This document shows, one piece after another, positions 24,724 to 32,072 of a stretch of 64,000 nucleotides of DNA (positions are counted from its first letter, which is position 1; the number at the start of each line of letters is the position of its first letter). The notes below the pieces were generated by a model. The model made no database searches. It was not told the origin of the DNA and saw nothing but the letters and a program-made list of their open reading frames with translations. The translations under genes were made by a program, and so were the position numbers. Location of the stretch: NCBI GenBank assembly GCA_963793645.1, contig CAWCAW010000006.1:558001-622000 (forward strand), given 5' to 3'. The DNA is from CAWCAW01 sp963793645 (lineage in GTDB: Bacteria > Actinomycetota > Acidimicrobiia > Acidimicrobiales > UBA8190).

Positions 24724-25221
24724 ATGAGACGTATCAAGTTCATGGCTGTGGTCATAGCGCTCAGCGCGGGCCTCGCGACGGCGAGTGTCGCCGGTGTAGC
24801 GGTGGCAAGTGGCTCGAGCGCACCGAAGATCAAGTCGGCAAAGCCCGATGTCGGACCCACGACTGGAGGCACCAACGTCCTCATCAAGGGCAAGAATCTC
24901 GAAGGGGTCGCAAACGGGGACGTGTACTTCGGGTCGACCGAGGCAACTGACGTCATCCCCCGTAATGCGCACGAGTTCCATGCGGACAGTCGGTGACGAT
25001 CACAGGGTTCGGCTTCGTCTTCCAGGGCCAAGCCGCCAGGCGCCGTTGACTTCGGCGGTGTGGGCGCCGAGTCCTTCACCGTGGTCAACAACAACACCAT
25101 CGACGCCAAGGCTCCCGCCGACTCAGGCACAGTTGACGTCACCGTGACGACCAACGCAGGGATCAGCTCCGCCAACGCTCCCGTCGACAGCTTCTACTAC
25201 TTGAATTCCTACTGGTCGTAG
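24724..25221 (+). pseudogene. Secreted IPT/TIG-domain protein, disrupted by compensating frameshifts
   Basis: ATG 24724 opens a signal peptide (MRRIKFMAVVIALSAGLATA) and an IPT/TIG start (VGPTTGGTNVLIKGKNLEG, VYFGSTEATDVIP) but meets TGA at 24994. The family motif CGQSVTITGFGFVF lies in another frame at about 24981-25030, and the rest (AVDFGGVGAESFTVV, SGTVDVTVTTNAG) is back in the first frame from about 25040 to the stop at 25219. Two indels, or a deletion fusing two IPT repeats, explain this. It may be a pseudogene or an assembly error. Confidence 0.6.
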
Positions 25222-25535
25222 GGAGGCTGTGGCGCCCAACGGTGCAACGGCCGGCGCTGACGAGCACCGTGAGGGTCCACGCTGGGCCCGCACGGTGCTC
25301 GTCGCCTAACGGAGGCGACGCCCGGAGCCTTTTGGCTTCATTCGGCGGGCTGGTGGGCTGGGTGGGCATCCACAGCGGCATGCCGCGCTGACTCCCGGGC
25401 CGCCGGCTCGGGCGTCGCCGGCTGATGAGGAACAAACCAGGACTGACCCTGGATCGTCCGACATTCGGTCATTCGAGCCCCTCGGTAGGGCTGTTCCTCC
25501 TGGTGCGGCGCCGGTGTGCCGTACGATGCCGAGAC
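25222..25535. promoter_or_regulatory. Gap containing overlapping strong inverted repeats
   Basis: GACGAGCACCGTG (25259-25271) pairs perfectly with CACGGTGCTCGTC (25291-25303) around a 19-base loop. A second hairpin, GTCGCCT-AACGG-AGGCGAC (25301-25319), shares three bases with the first, so the two compete. The position after the broken IPT gene suggests a transcription terminator, though no T-run follows. The remainder of the gap up to 25535 shows no gene and should hold the promoter of the channel-like gene. Confidence 0.5.
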
Positions 25536-26666
25536 ATGGCCGTCCGAGTCATAGGAGCGTTGATCGGCGCGGCGATCGTGCTGACCACCGGCTGGAGTGT
25601 GATCGGCACCGTAGTGGTCCCACGTCGCATACGCAGCCGGATCATTCGGGCCGTCTTCGTGGTCAACCGCTCTGTTTTCCACTTCGTAGCCGACCAGAGC
25701 GGTTCCTATGACAGGCGGGATCGGATTCTGGCTGTCCAAGCACCGGTCCAGCTCATCCTCCAGATCGTTGCATGGCTGGCGCTCTACGAACTCGGGTTCG
25801 GCTTGCTCATGTGGCCCTTCGACGGGAGCGTCGGAATCGGCACCGCCATGGAGCAGGCCGGTTCCGCTCTGTGCACCTTGGGCTACCTATCTCCCCAGAC
25901 CAGCGGGGTGGCTGCTCTCGATGCTCTGGCCGCGTTGGCCGGCCTCGGGACCGTCGCGCTCCAGATCGGCTACCTCCCGACCTTGTATGGCGCATTCAAT
26001 CGCCGCGAAGGACTCATAACCATGCTCGACTCGCGAGCCGGTGTGCCCTCATGGGGTCCAGAGCTGCTGGCCCGTACCCATTACGGCCTCGGCAGCGGCG
26101 TGTCCGCGGTGTCGGAGTTACCCCAACTCTTCGAAGCATGGGAGCAGTGGTCGGCCGACGTTTCGGAGAGCCATACCACCTATCTCCCCTTGGTCTGGTT
26201 CCGTTCCCCGCGCCCGCTGTCGTCGTGGGTCACATCACAGCTGGCCGTGCTGGACGCTGCCGCGCTGTATTTGGCATTGCTGCCCGACGCATCAGGGCTC
26301 GTGCAAGCACGATTGTGCCTACGGGGAGGCTTCACGTGTTTAGGCAACATTGCTCGAGCACTTCGAATCCCCATCGTGGAGAACGCCGATCCGAACGACG
26401 GCATCTCGCTGTCCTATGACGACTTCGTCGGCGCCGTGGAACGCCTGCGCCTAGTGGACTTCCCGCTCGATCGCCCCATCCAAGAGGCGTGGCTCGACTT
26501 CCAGGGTTGGCGAGTCAATTACGAGGCCGCTGCGTACGCCTTGGCCTGGGCGGTGGATGCACCCCCGGCGATGTGGTCGGGTCCGCGTCGACACAAGATC
26601 GAGACGATTGCACCTCTCCGACCGCCAACACTGCGAGCCGGCAAGCCCCCCCTCAACCCTCCGTGA
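25536..26666 (+). CDS. Ion-channel-like membrane protein
   Basis: A 376-residue protein with N-terminal hydrophobic segments (residues ~5-25, ~70-92, ~103-125, ~130-150) and a ~220-residue soluble C-terminal part. The stretch AMEQAGSALCTLGYLSPQ resembles a two-helix channel pore loop seen in bacterial 'potassium channel family' proteins, but no TVGYG filter is present. The C-terminal domain is rich in Trp and may be regulatory. ATG 25536 fits the first helix. Substrate is unknown. Confidence 0.6.
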   Translation: MAVRVIGALIGAAIVLTTGWSVIGTVVVPRRIRSRIIRAVFVVNRSVFHFVADQSGSYDRRDRILAVQAPVQLILQIVAWLALYELGFGLLMWPFDGSVGIGTAMEQAGSALCTLGYLSPQTSGVAALDALAALAGLGTVALQIGYLPTLYGAFNRREGLITMLDSRAGVPSWGPELLARTHYGLGSGVSAVSELPQLFEAWEQWSADVSESHTTYLPLVWFRSPRPLSSWVTSQLAVLDAAALYLALLPDASGLVQARLCLRGGFTCLGNIARALRIPIVENADPNDGISLSYDDFVGAVERLRLVDFPLDRPIQEAWLDFQGWRVNYEAAAYALAWAVDAPPAMWSGPRRHKIETIAPLRPPTLRAGKPPLNPP

Positions 26667-26677
26667 TCAGCGGAGGG

Positions 26678-26694
26678 CCTGCGGCTGCCGCAGG
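26678..26694 (+). terminator. Hairpin terminator candidate between convergent genes
   Basis: CCTGCGG-CTG-CCGCAGG, a perfect 7-base GC stem with a 3-base loop, lies 12 bases after the channel-like gene and before the convergent IPT/TIG gene. TTCTC follows on the plus strand. It could end transcripts from either side. Confidence 0.55.
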
Positions 26695-26801
26695 TTCTCA
26701 TTGAGCGTCCGGCCCGGCAGTGTGTGACGGCCCACCCTCGGTCTCCCCAGTTGCGCGACTCGCGCACCTACGGGGCCCCTTGACCGAGTCCCAGGAGGAG
26801 A

Positions 26802-27695
26802 TCAGCTGAAGGTGAAGGCGTCCTTGGGTGTCGGGGTGCTCGGCCCGACTGTCGTGGTGACGATGACGTCGACCGTGCCCGGAGGTTCCACCGGGGACGT
26901 AACCATGATGATCCGGCTGGATTCAACGGTGACACTCGCGGCCGCTGTCGTTCCGAACATCACGGTGGAAGCCTTGGTGAACTTGTGCCCGAGGATGTAG
27001 ACCGTCGTACCCCCCGTTACGGGACCTTGCTTGGGGAAGATGGTCCTGACCACCGGCACGCTCGGGGAGGATCCCGTGGTCGGAGTCACAAAGGTGAAGG
27101 CGTCGGCGGACGTCGCCACACTCGGTCCGATCGCGGTCGTGACGATGATGTCCACGGTGCCCGCCGGCTCGGCCGGGGACTTGGCGAGAATGACGTGGTT
27201 CGACTCGTAGAGCACGCTGGCGGCGGCCACGGTCCCGAAGTCAACCGTCGCCGTCTTGGTGAAGTGCTGGCCCTTTATGAGCACAAGAGTCCCGCCGTTC
27301 ACACTGCCGTGGTTCGGGAAGACGCGCTTTACAACCGGAGCATCGACGTTGAAGGTGAACGCATCGTGAGGGGTCGGAGTGCTGGGCCCGGTCCCATTTG
27401 TCACGATGATGTCCACGGTCCCCGCTGACTCAGATGGAGACGTAGCGACAAGAAGGTTGTCGGACTCCACCGTTACCTTGGTGGCCGCCGTCATCCCGAA
27501 GGCCACCGTCGCATCGGAGGTGAAATCAGTGCCGGCCACGTAGACTCGGGTGCCACCGGTCGTTGGACCTTGGTGCGGAAGCACGGCCGTGACCGTTGGC
27601 GCCGTAGTGGCCGCGCCAGCTACCCCTTGCGTGGCGATCATGACTCCGACCGGCAGAATTGCCGCACTCAGGACCAAACCAAGCCGTCGGTACAT
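26802..27695 (-). CDS. Secreted protein with three IPT/TIG domains
   Basis: A 297-residue exported protein: signal peptide to about residue 27 (GVAGAATT), then three ~90-residue IPT/TIG (immunoglobulin-like) repeats. Each repeat shows VLPHQGPTTGGTRVYVAGTD or an equivalent, a V(A/D/M)FG(T/M)xAA strand, and (AGT/PGT)VD(I/V)IVT. No anchor or sorting signal is present. It is a plausible intact relative of the broken gene at 24724-25221. Adhesion or carbohydrate binding is common for such folds but not shown here. Confidence 0.82.
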   Translation of the reverse strand: MYRRLGLVLSAAILPVGVMIATQGVAGAATTAPTVTAVLPHQGPTTGGTRVYVAGTDFTSDATVAFGMTAATKVTVESDNLLVATSPSESAGTVDIIVTNGTGPSTPTPHDAFTFNVDAPVVKRVFPNHGSVNGGTLVLIKGQHFTKTATVDFGTVAAASVLYESNHVILAKSPAEPAGTVDIIVTTAIGPSVATSADAFTFVTPTTGSSPSVPVVRTIFPKQGPVTGGTTVYILGHKFTKASTVMFGTTAAASVTVESSRIIMVTSPVEPPGTVDVIVTTTVGPSTPTPKDAFTFS

Positions 27696-27765
27696 GATGA
27701 CCTCTTTCAGCCACTACGACGCCCCCCTGGCGTACGGCTCCTGATCGTTCGAGCCGCCCGATTCG

Positions 27766-28986
27766 TTACATGCTTTTGAGAGGTTTTACGAAGCGTGGCG
27801 TGAAATGTGCCGAAGGTGCCCGGTGTGGTGTGTGACATCGTGTCGCCCTGAAATTGGTGGACGTCACTGTGCCTTTCGATCCCGTCGTTGTGATGGGTCG
27901 ACAGTGATGGTGGCTCTGACTGACACCCCCCGGTGTTACGGAGTTGCCACACTCCCGTTGTCCCCGAGAGCGCCTGGGCCGACCGTGGTGTTTGGAAGGG
28001 CCGCCACCGACCGGGGCCGACGAGACCGGGGACGATTCCACCGGGGACGATTCGACCGGGGAGGTCGGGGCCGACGTTCCGGTCGACGATGTGGAGCCCG
28101 GCGGTTCCTTGCCGATTTTCGTCCTTGACCGGTGGGCGCGAGTTCGAGCAGTGCCCACGGTCGCATCGTGGGATCCTCGACCGGAGGAAAGCCCGGTGCG
28201 AACGCGGGAAACCGCATCTGCCTGCGCCTCTGGACTGTGCCCTGGCGTGGTGCTTGCCGCCTTGTTTGCAGCCGTCGCCCGTTTGCCCGCGGCGGCGTTC
28301 GAGCGCCGCAGGGCCTGCCCACTATTCAGTCGACCAGGGAGTCTCTTGGCATGGCCACTGGTCGCATCATTCGAAGACGAGGCGGAGGCGCCCGCACAAT
28401 ACGTCGGCAGTTCCGCGGCCCCCCCGGCTGCGGTGGCCAAATTGCGATAGGCGGTGCTGTCGAGGTTGAGCCCGCCCGCGCGCCAGGCGCGACAGGACCC
28501 GACTGTGGCCCGACTCCTCAGGCTGGCGTCGAAACCTTTACTCCTCGCCCGAGCACTTCCGGTGCTCAAAGGCAGCGACCCCACGGTGACCTGTACGGCG
28601 TTCTGTGGGTTTGGCACAGAGATGCCGACACTCGACAACGTGCGCGACATCGCGGCCTGGGCCGAGGACGGCAACGAACCCGTTGCCGTCGCCACGCCGC
28701 CGCCCAAGAGGATGATGGGGGCCGCCAGTGCCAGGACCCTGAGGGGGACCTTGGGAAACGACAACGCTCGCCTGGTTCTGACCCGCGCCGCCGAACGGGA
28801 CCGCACTCGCGTCGCGAACGTCGTCACGGTAGCTTCGCGAGCTGCGAGTTCTCGGGCGGTGGCGGGACCCTGAGCCTTGTTGATCAGCTCAGCGACCCGA
28901 CCGAACCCCGGGGGGGCATCATCGATCTCAATGGCGCCCTCGATCAACATTTCGATCGTCGAGGCGTCGAGCTGAACCAGGACCAT
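27766..28986 (-). CDS. Anti-sigma-factor-like single-pass membrane protein with long Ser/Arg-rich tail
   Basis: A 406-residue protein encoded directly downstream of an ECF-like sigma gene, 31 bases after its stop. Residues ~1-85 are cytoplasmic and acidic (MLIEGAIEIDDAPPGFGRVAEL), one transmembrane helix (LRVLALAAPIILLGGGVATA) follows, then ~280 residues that are low-complexity, rich in Ser, Ala, Arg and His, with short repeats (PVESSPVESSPV, from a duplicated 15-base unit near 28030). The start is uncertain: ATG 28986 is used, but a longer frame overlaps the sigma gene. Pairing with the sigma factor supports anti-sigma function; no zinc motif is present. Confidence 0.62.
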   Translation of the reverse strand: MVLVQLDASTIEMLIEGAIEIDDAPPGFGRVAELINKAQGPATARELAAREATVTTFATRVRSRSAARVRTRRALSFPKVPLRVLALAAPIILLGGGVATATGSLPSSAQAAMSRTLSSVGISVPNPQNAVQVTVGSLPLSTGSARARSKGFDASLRSRATVGSCRAWRAGGLNLDSTAYRNLATAAGGAAELPTYCAGASASSSNDATSGHAKRLPGRLNSGQALRRSNAAAGKRATAANKAASTTPGHSPEAQADAVSRVRTGLSSGRGSHDATVGTARTRAHRSRTKIGKEPPGSTSSTGTSAPTSPVESSPVESSPVSSAPVGGGPSKHHGRPRRSRGQRECGNSVTPGGVSQSHHHCRPITTTGSKGTVTSTNFRATRCHTPHRAPSAHFTPRFVKPLKSM

Positions 28987-29017
28987 GTCTTCTAGATCGT
29001 CGAAGGTGTCCAAGGCA

Positions 29018-29719
29018 TTACACCTTTGGTGCCAAGGGGGCGTGGTCGACGCCTTCACGACCGAGGCGGCGCAACGCCCGGTGCTCGAGGACCCGCACCG
29101 TTCCGGGCCGCTTGCCCACTATTTGGGCGACATCCTCCACACCGAGACGGGCGACGACCCGGAGCACCAGCACCTCGGCCTGCCCGGGACTCAGGTTGGC
29201 GACGAGGTAGTCGATCGCCTGCTGGGCTGACAACGCGTCGAGGACCATATCGGCCGGGTCCTCTCCTCCCGGCACCTCATTGAGATCGTACGGGTCCACG
29301 GGCTGGGTTCGGCGTCGAGCTCCTCGGCGGAGGTGGTCGGCCAGGCGGCGACGCGCCACGGAGAACACCCAGGCCCGAAAGGCACGTTCATCGCCCGTGA
29401 AGTCGTGAATGCGCTCGGCCACCGCCAGCCAGGTCTCCCCTGCCAAGTCATCAGCGGCACGGGGCTCTGCCCACCGCAAATAGCGAAGGAGGGAGGGTTG
29501 CAAGGCATCGAAGAGTACGGCCGCCGCCCAATTCTCACCGGCGCTGGCCGCGTTTAGAACCTCTTCGAAGCTTTCGATGGTCGTGACCCCACCGTAGCGT
29601 GTCGCTGCTCGGATTACCCGGGCGAATTCTGGCTGTACCAGGGCATCCAGGACGAAAGCGCTCGCAGTCGTAGCCGGGTTCGGAGTGTCCCGGGCCCGGC
29701 GGGCAAGAGCAATGCCCAT
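29018..29719 (-). CDS. RNA polymerase sigma factor, ECF type
   Basis: A 233-residue sigma-70-family protein. Region 2 is at about residues 75-140 (LLRYLRWAEPRAADDLAGETWLAV, then ERAFRAWVFSVARRRLADHL) and region 4 near residues 180-225 (LSPGQAEVLVLRVVARLGVEDVAQIVGKRPGTVRVLEHRALRRL), with a clear helix-turn-helix. The ~45-residue N-terminal extension before region 2 is longer than usual; ATG 29719 is one of several possible starts (GTG 29731, TTG 29764). The membrane anti-sigma-like gene follows immediately, so the pair likely senses an envelope signal. Confidence 0.82.
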   Translation of the reverse strand: MGIALARRARDTPNPATTASAFVLDALVQPEFARVIRAATRYGGVTTIESFEEVLNAASAGENWAAAVLFDALQPSLLRYLRWAEPRAADDLAGETWLAVAERIHDFTGDERAFRAWVFSVARRRLADHLRRGARRRTQPVDPYDLNEVPGGEDPADMVLDALSAQQAIDYLVANLSPGQAEVLVLRVVARLGVEDVAQIVGKRPGTVRVLEHRALRRLGREGVDHAPLAPKV

Positions 29720-30061
29720 CGACGAGAGCACGAGACCGTTCACAAAGCCCGTACACGGCGGCAATCTCGTCGAAACGAAGCGTCCCTAGAGTCGAGAGCC
29801 GAGGAGGGGCGGCTTCTCGATTCCGGGACCTCCTGTCTGCTGCACGGGAGGTCCCGGGGTGTGTTTCTCGTTGGTCCGTTCGACCTGAGCCATGGCTGGG
29901 CGGGCGTCGAAAGAAGGAATGAGGCCGTGGGCGCCGACCAGATGACGTTCGACCGAATGGCCGTGACGAGAAACCCGAGATGGGGCACCGGTAGTTGACA
30001 CCCCAGACGAACCCGGACGCGCCATGAGGCCATACCAGGTGCTCGCGCCGGGCCATGACCG
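29720..30061. promoter_or_regulatory. Divergent intergenic region with an 11-base inverted repeat
   Basis: Between the sigma-factor gene and the potassium-channel gene, CCGGGACCTCC (29823-29833) and GGAGGTCCCGG (29847-29857) form a perfect 11-base stem with a 13-base loop. It lies about 100 bases upstream of the sigma start. It could be an operator or a leader hairpin of the sigma transcript. No gene is seen in the rest of the gap. Confidence 0.5.
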
Positions 30062-31885
30062 ATGACGACAGAGACCACTCGGATCTCGCACGCCCCGACG
30101 GCCAACGGCTCGGAACATGCTGTCCAATGGGGTGACGGCCACGTCATCGTGTGCGGGCTGAGGGGGGTCGGACTCCGCACCATCGAGCAGCTGCACCTGA
30201 GCGGGGTATCAGTCGTCGTCGTCGATGACGATCCCGACCTCCGCCTGGCTCGGATAGTCGAGGGTTGGGGAGTTCCCCATATTCACCGCAGTGCCCATAT
30301 GGGCAACGGTCTCGCCGAAGCAGGCCTGGCTCAGGCGGTAGCGGTTATTTGCGTCGAGACCAACGAGCTGGTCACCCTCGAAATCGCCATGCGAGTGCGC
30401 GAGGAACGCCCTGACATTCGCCTCGTCGTCCAGCTGGCCAACCCGGCGGTGGGCCGGGCGCTCGAGCGGGTCAGCGGCGTAGGCAGCGTGCTTGACGTGG
30501 CTGCTCTCGCCGCTCCTTCGTTCGTCGAAGCGTGTCTTCGCCAACCCTCTCACGACATCGTGATCGCGGCGGAGCGATTCGCCGTCGTCCAGGTGACGGT
30601 GGGTGAGGACAAGGGTTACCACGACACCTTCCGAAGCCATTTCGGAAATCTCGTCCCCGTCGCCATCATCCCAGGTGACGGAAGTGAGATGGCATGCTGC
30701 CCGGGCCGAGACCACCCCGTCGCCGCCAAGGATCGGGTTGCCGTCTTCGGCACCCCTGAGGAGCTTGACCGCTGCGGCGTCGACACCGCGCAGCCGCTAG
30801 GCCCAGCGCGCTCTTCGGTCCCCTTCGTGCTGAGGACGCGACGCCGACTCAAGGCGATCATGCGCTCGAATTCCAAAGGCCTCGTCTTTGCCATGGCCGG
30901 TCTCGGTGCCTTGTTGTTGGTGGCGATCGCCGTCATTCGGTTGGCCTACGTCGTTCCCGCTACGCACGCTCATCTCGACCTCTTGAGTTCGACCTACTTC
31001 GTGGTCGAAACGGTGGCAACCGTCGGCTTTGGTGACTACGCGTTTGGCGGCCAGAGCGCGGCGCTGGTGGCCTTTGGTACCGGTTTCATCGTCGTCGGGG
31101 TGACCCTCGTGACCGTCAGCTTCGCCCTCTTCACGAACATCCTGGTCAGCCGTCGGATCGAGCAGTCGCTCGGGCGCCGTCAGGTACCGGGGATGCATGG
31201 TCATGTGGTCGTCGTCGGGCTCGGTTCCGTCGGTATCAGGGTCGTCGAGGGCCTTCTTGCCAAAGGCAGACGGGTGGTCGTCATCGAGCATGACGATGAC
31301 AATCGCTACCTGGGACGGGCCCGTGCGCTCGGCGTGCCCGTCGTGATTGGAGATGCCACCCAACGCGACACCCACGCCACGGTCAACCTGGCCGACGCCA
31401 CCGCGGTGGCCATCCTCACCAGTGCAGATCTCACCAACATCGAGACGGGCCTCGCCGTCAGGGAGTCCCTCGGCGACCGCTGGGATGACGTGCCGGTCGT
31501 GCTCCGGGTCTTCGACCGGGATCTGGCCCGCATGATGGAGCGCAACTTCGGGTTCAACCATGTCCGTTCGACCTCCGCCCTGGCCGCACCCTGGTTCGTG
31601 GGGGCCGCCCTCGGTCTTGACGTTCTCGAGACTTTCTACGTGGACCAACAACCATTCCTGGTCGGCCGCCTGTCGATCGCTCCCGGTGGAGGGCTCCAGG
31701 GCCTCGCCATGCAGGATCTCTCGTCCCAGACCAGGGTGGTGGCGCTGCGACGTACCGACGGCGGCGGACTCGAACATCCACCGCGTCGAGGAACGCGCTT
31801 CCAGGGCGGAGACGAGGCCTACTTGCTCGGGCCGTACGGCGAGTTGTTGCGTGTGCTGCGGCGCGACCAACTGGTCAAAGGCTGA
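30062..31885 (+). CDS. Potassium channel protein with RCK domains on both sides of a two-helix pore
   Basis: A 607-residue protein. Residues ~25-145 form an N-terminal RCK/TrkA-N Rossmann domain (HVIVCGLRGVGLRTIEQL, VVVVDDDPD). Residues ~275-375 are the pore module: a helix (LVFAMAGLGALLLVAIAVI), the selectivity filter TVGFGDY, and a second helix. Residues ~380-600 hold another TrkA-N domain (GHVVVVGLGSVGIRVVEGLL, VVVIEHDDDN, VVIGDAT) and a TrkA-C-like end. An RCK-pore-RCK order is less common than pore-RCK, and the N-terminal copy sits before the membrane part. It should be a ligand-gated potassium channel. Confidence 0.87.
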   Translation: MTTETTRISHAPTANGSEHAVQWGDGHVIVCGLRGVGLRTIEQLHLSGVSVVVVDDDPDLRLARIVEGWGVPHIHRSAHMGNGLAEAGLAQAVAVICVETNELVTLEIAMRVREERPDIRLVVQLANPAVGRALERVSGVGSVLDVAALAAPSFVEACLRQPSHDIVIAAERFAVVQVTVGEDKGYHDTFRSHFGNLVPVAIIPGDGSEMACCPGRDHPVAAKDRVAVFGTPEELDRCGVDTAQPLGPARSSVPFVLRTRRRLKAIMRSNSKGLVFAMAGLGALLLVAIAVIRLAYVVPATHAHLDLLSSTYFVVETVATVGFGDYAFGGQSAALVAFGTGFIVVGVTLVTVSFALFTNILVSRRIEQSLGRRQVPGMHGHVVVVGLGSVGIRVVEGLLAKGRRVVVIEHDDDNRYLGRARALGVPVVIGDATQRDTHATVNLADATAVAILTSADLTNIETGLAVRESLGDRWDDVPVVLRVFDRDLARMMERNFGFNHVRSTSALAAPWFVGAALGLDVLETFYVDQQPFLVGRLSIAPGGGLQGLAMQDLSSQTRVVALRRTDGGGLEHPPRRGTRFQGGDEAYLLGPYGELLRVLRRDQLVKG

Positions 31886-32072
31886 CAGCCGGGCGACCCC
31901 CGGGCCTCTGATTCTCGGCTTGTACGAGAACCGAGCGTTCACGTGCCCGAAACGCCCCCGTTACGCGGCGCCTCTAACTTCGAGGGGGATCGGGAGCACG
32001 TGATCTGCCCGGATGTGTCGATATGGCGCGAGCTGGGCGGGTCATGCCTGCGAGGTGACAAGGAGCGACGCC

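Noticed and set aside
25799..25900. Potassium selectivity filter in the channel-like protein at 25536
   Set aside because: The pore-like loop reads CTLGYL, not TVGYG, so potassium selectivity cannot be claimed.
30797..31942. 381-codon minus-strand frame
   Set aside because: Antisense to the RCK potassium channel; no domain content, and amino-acid composition typical of a shadow frame.
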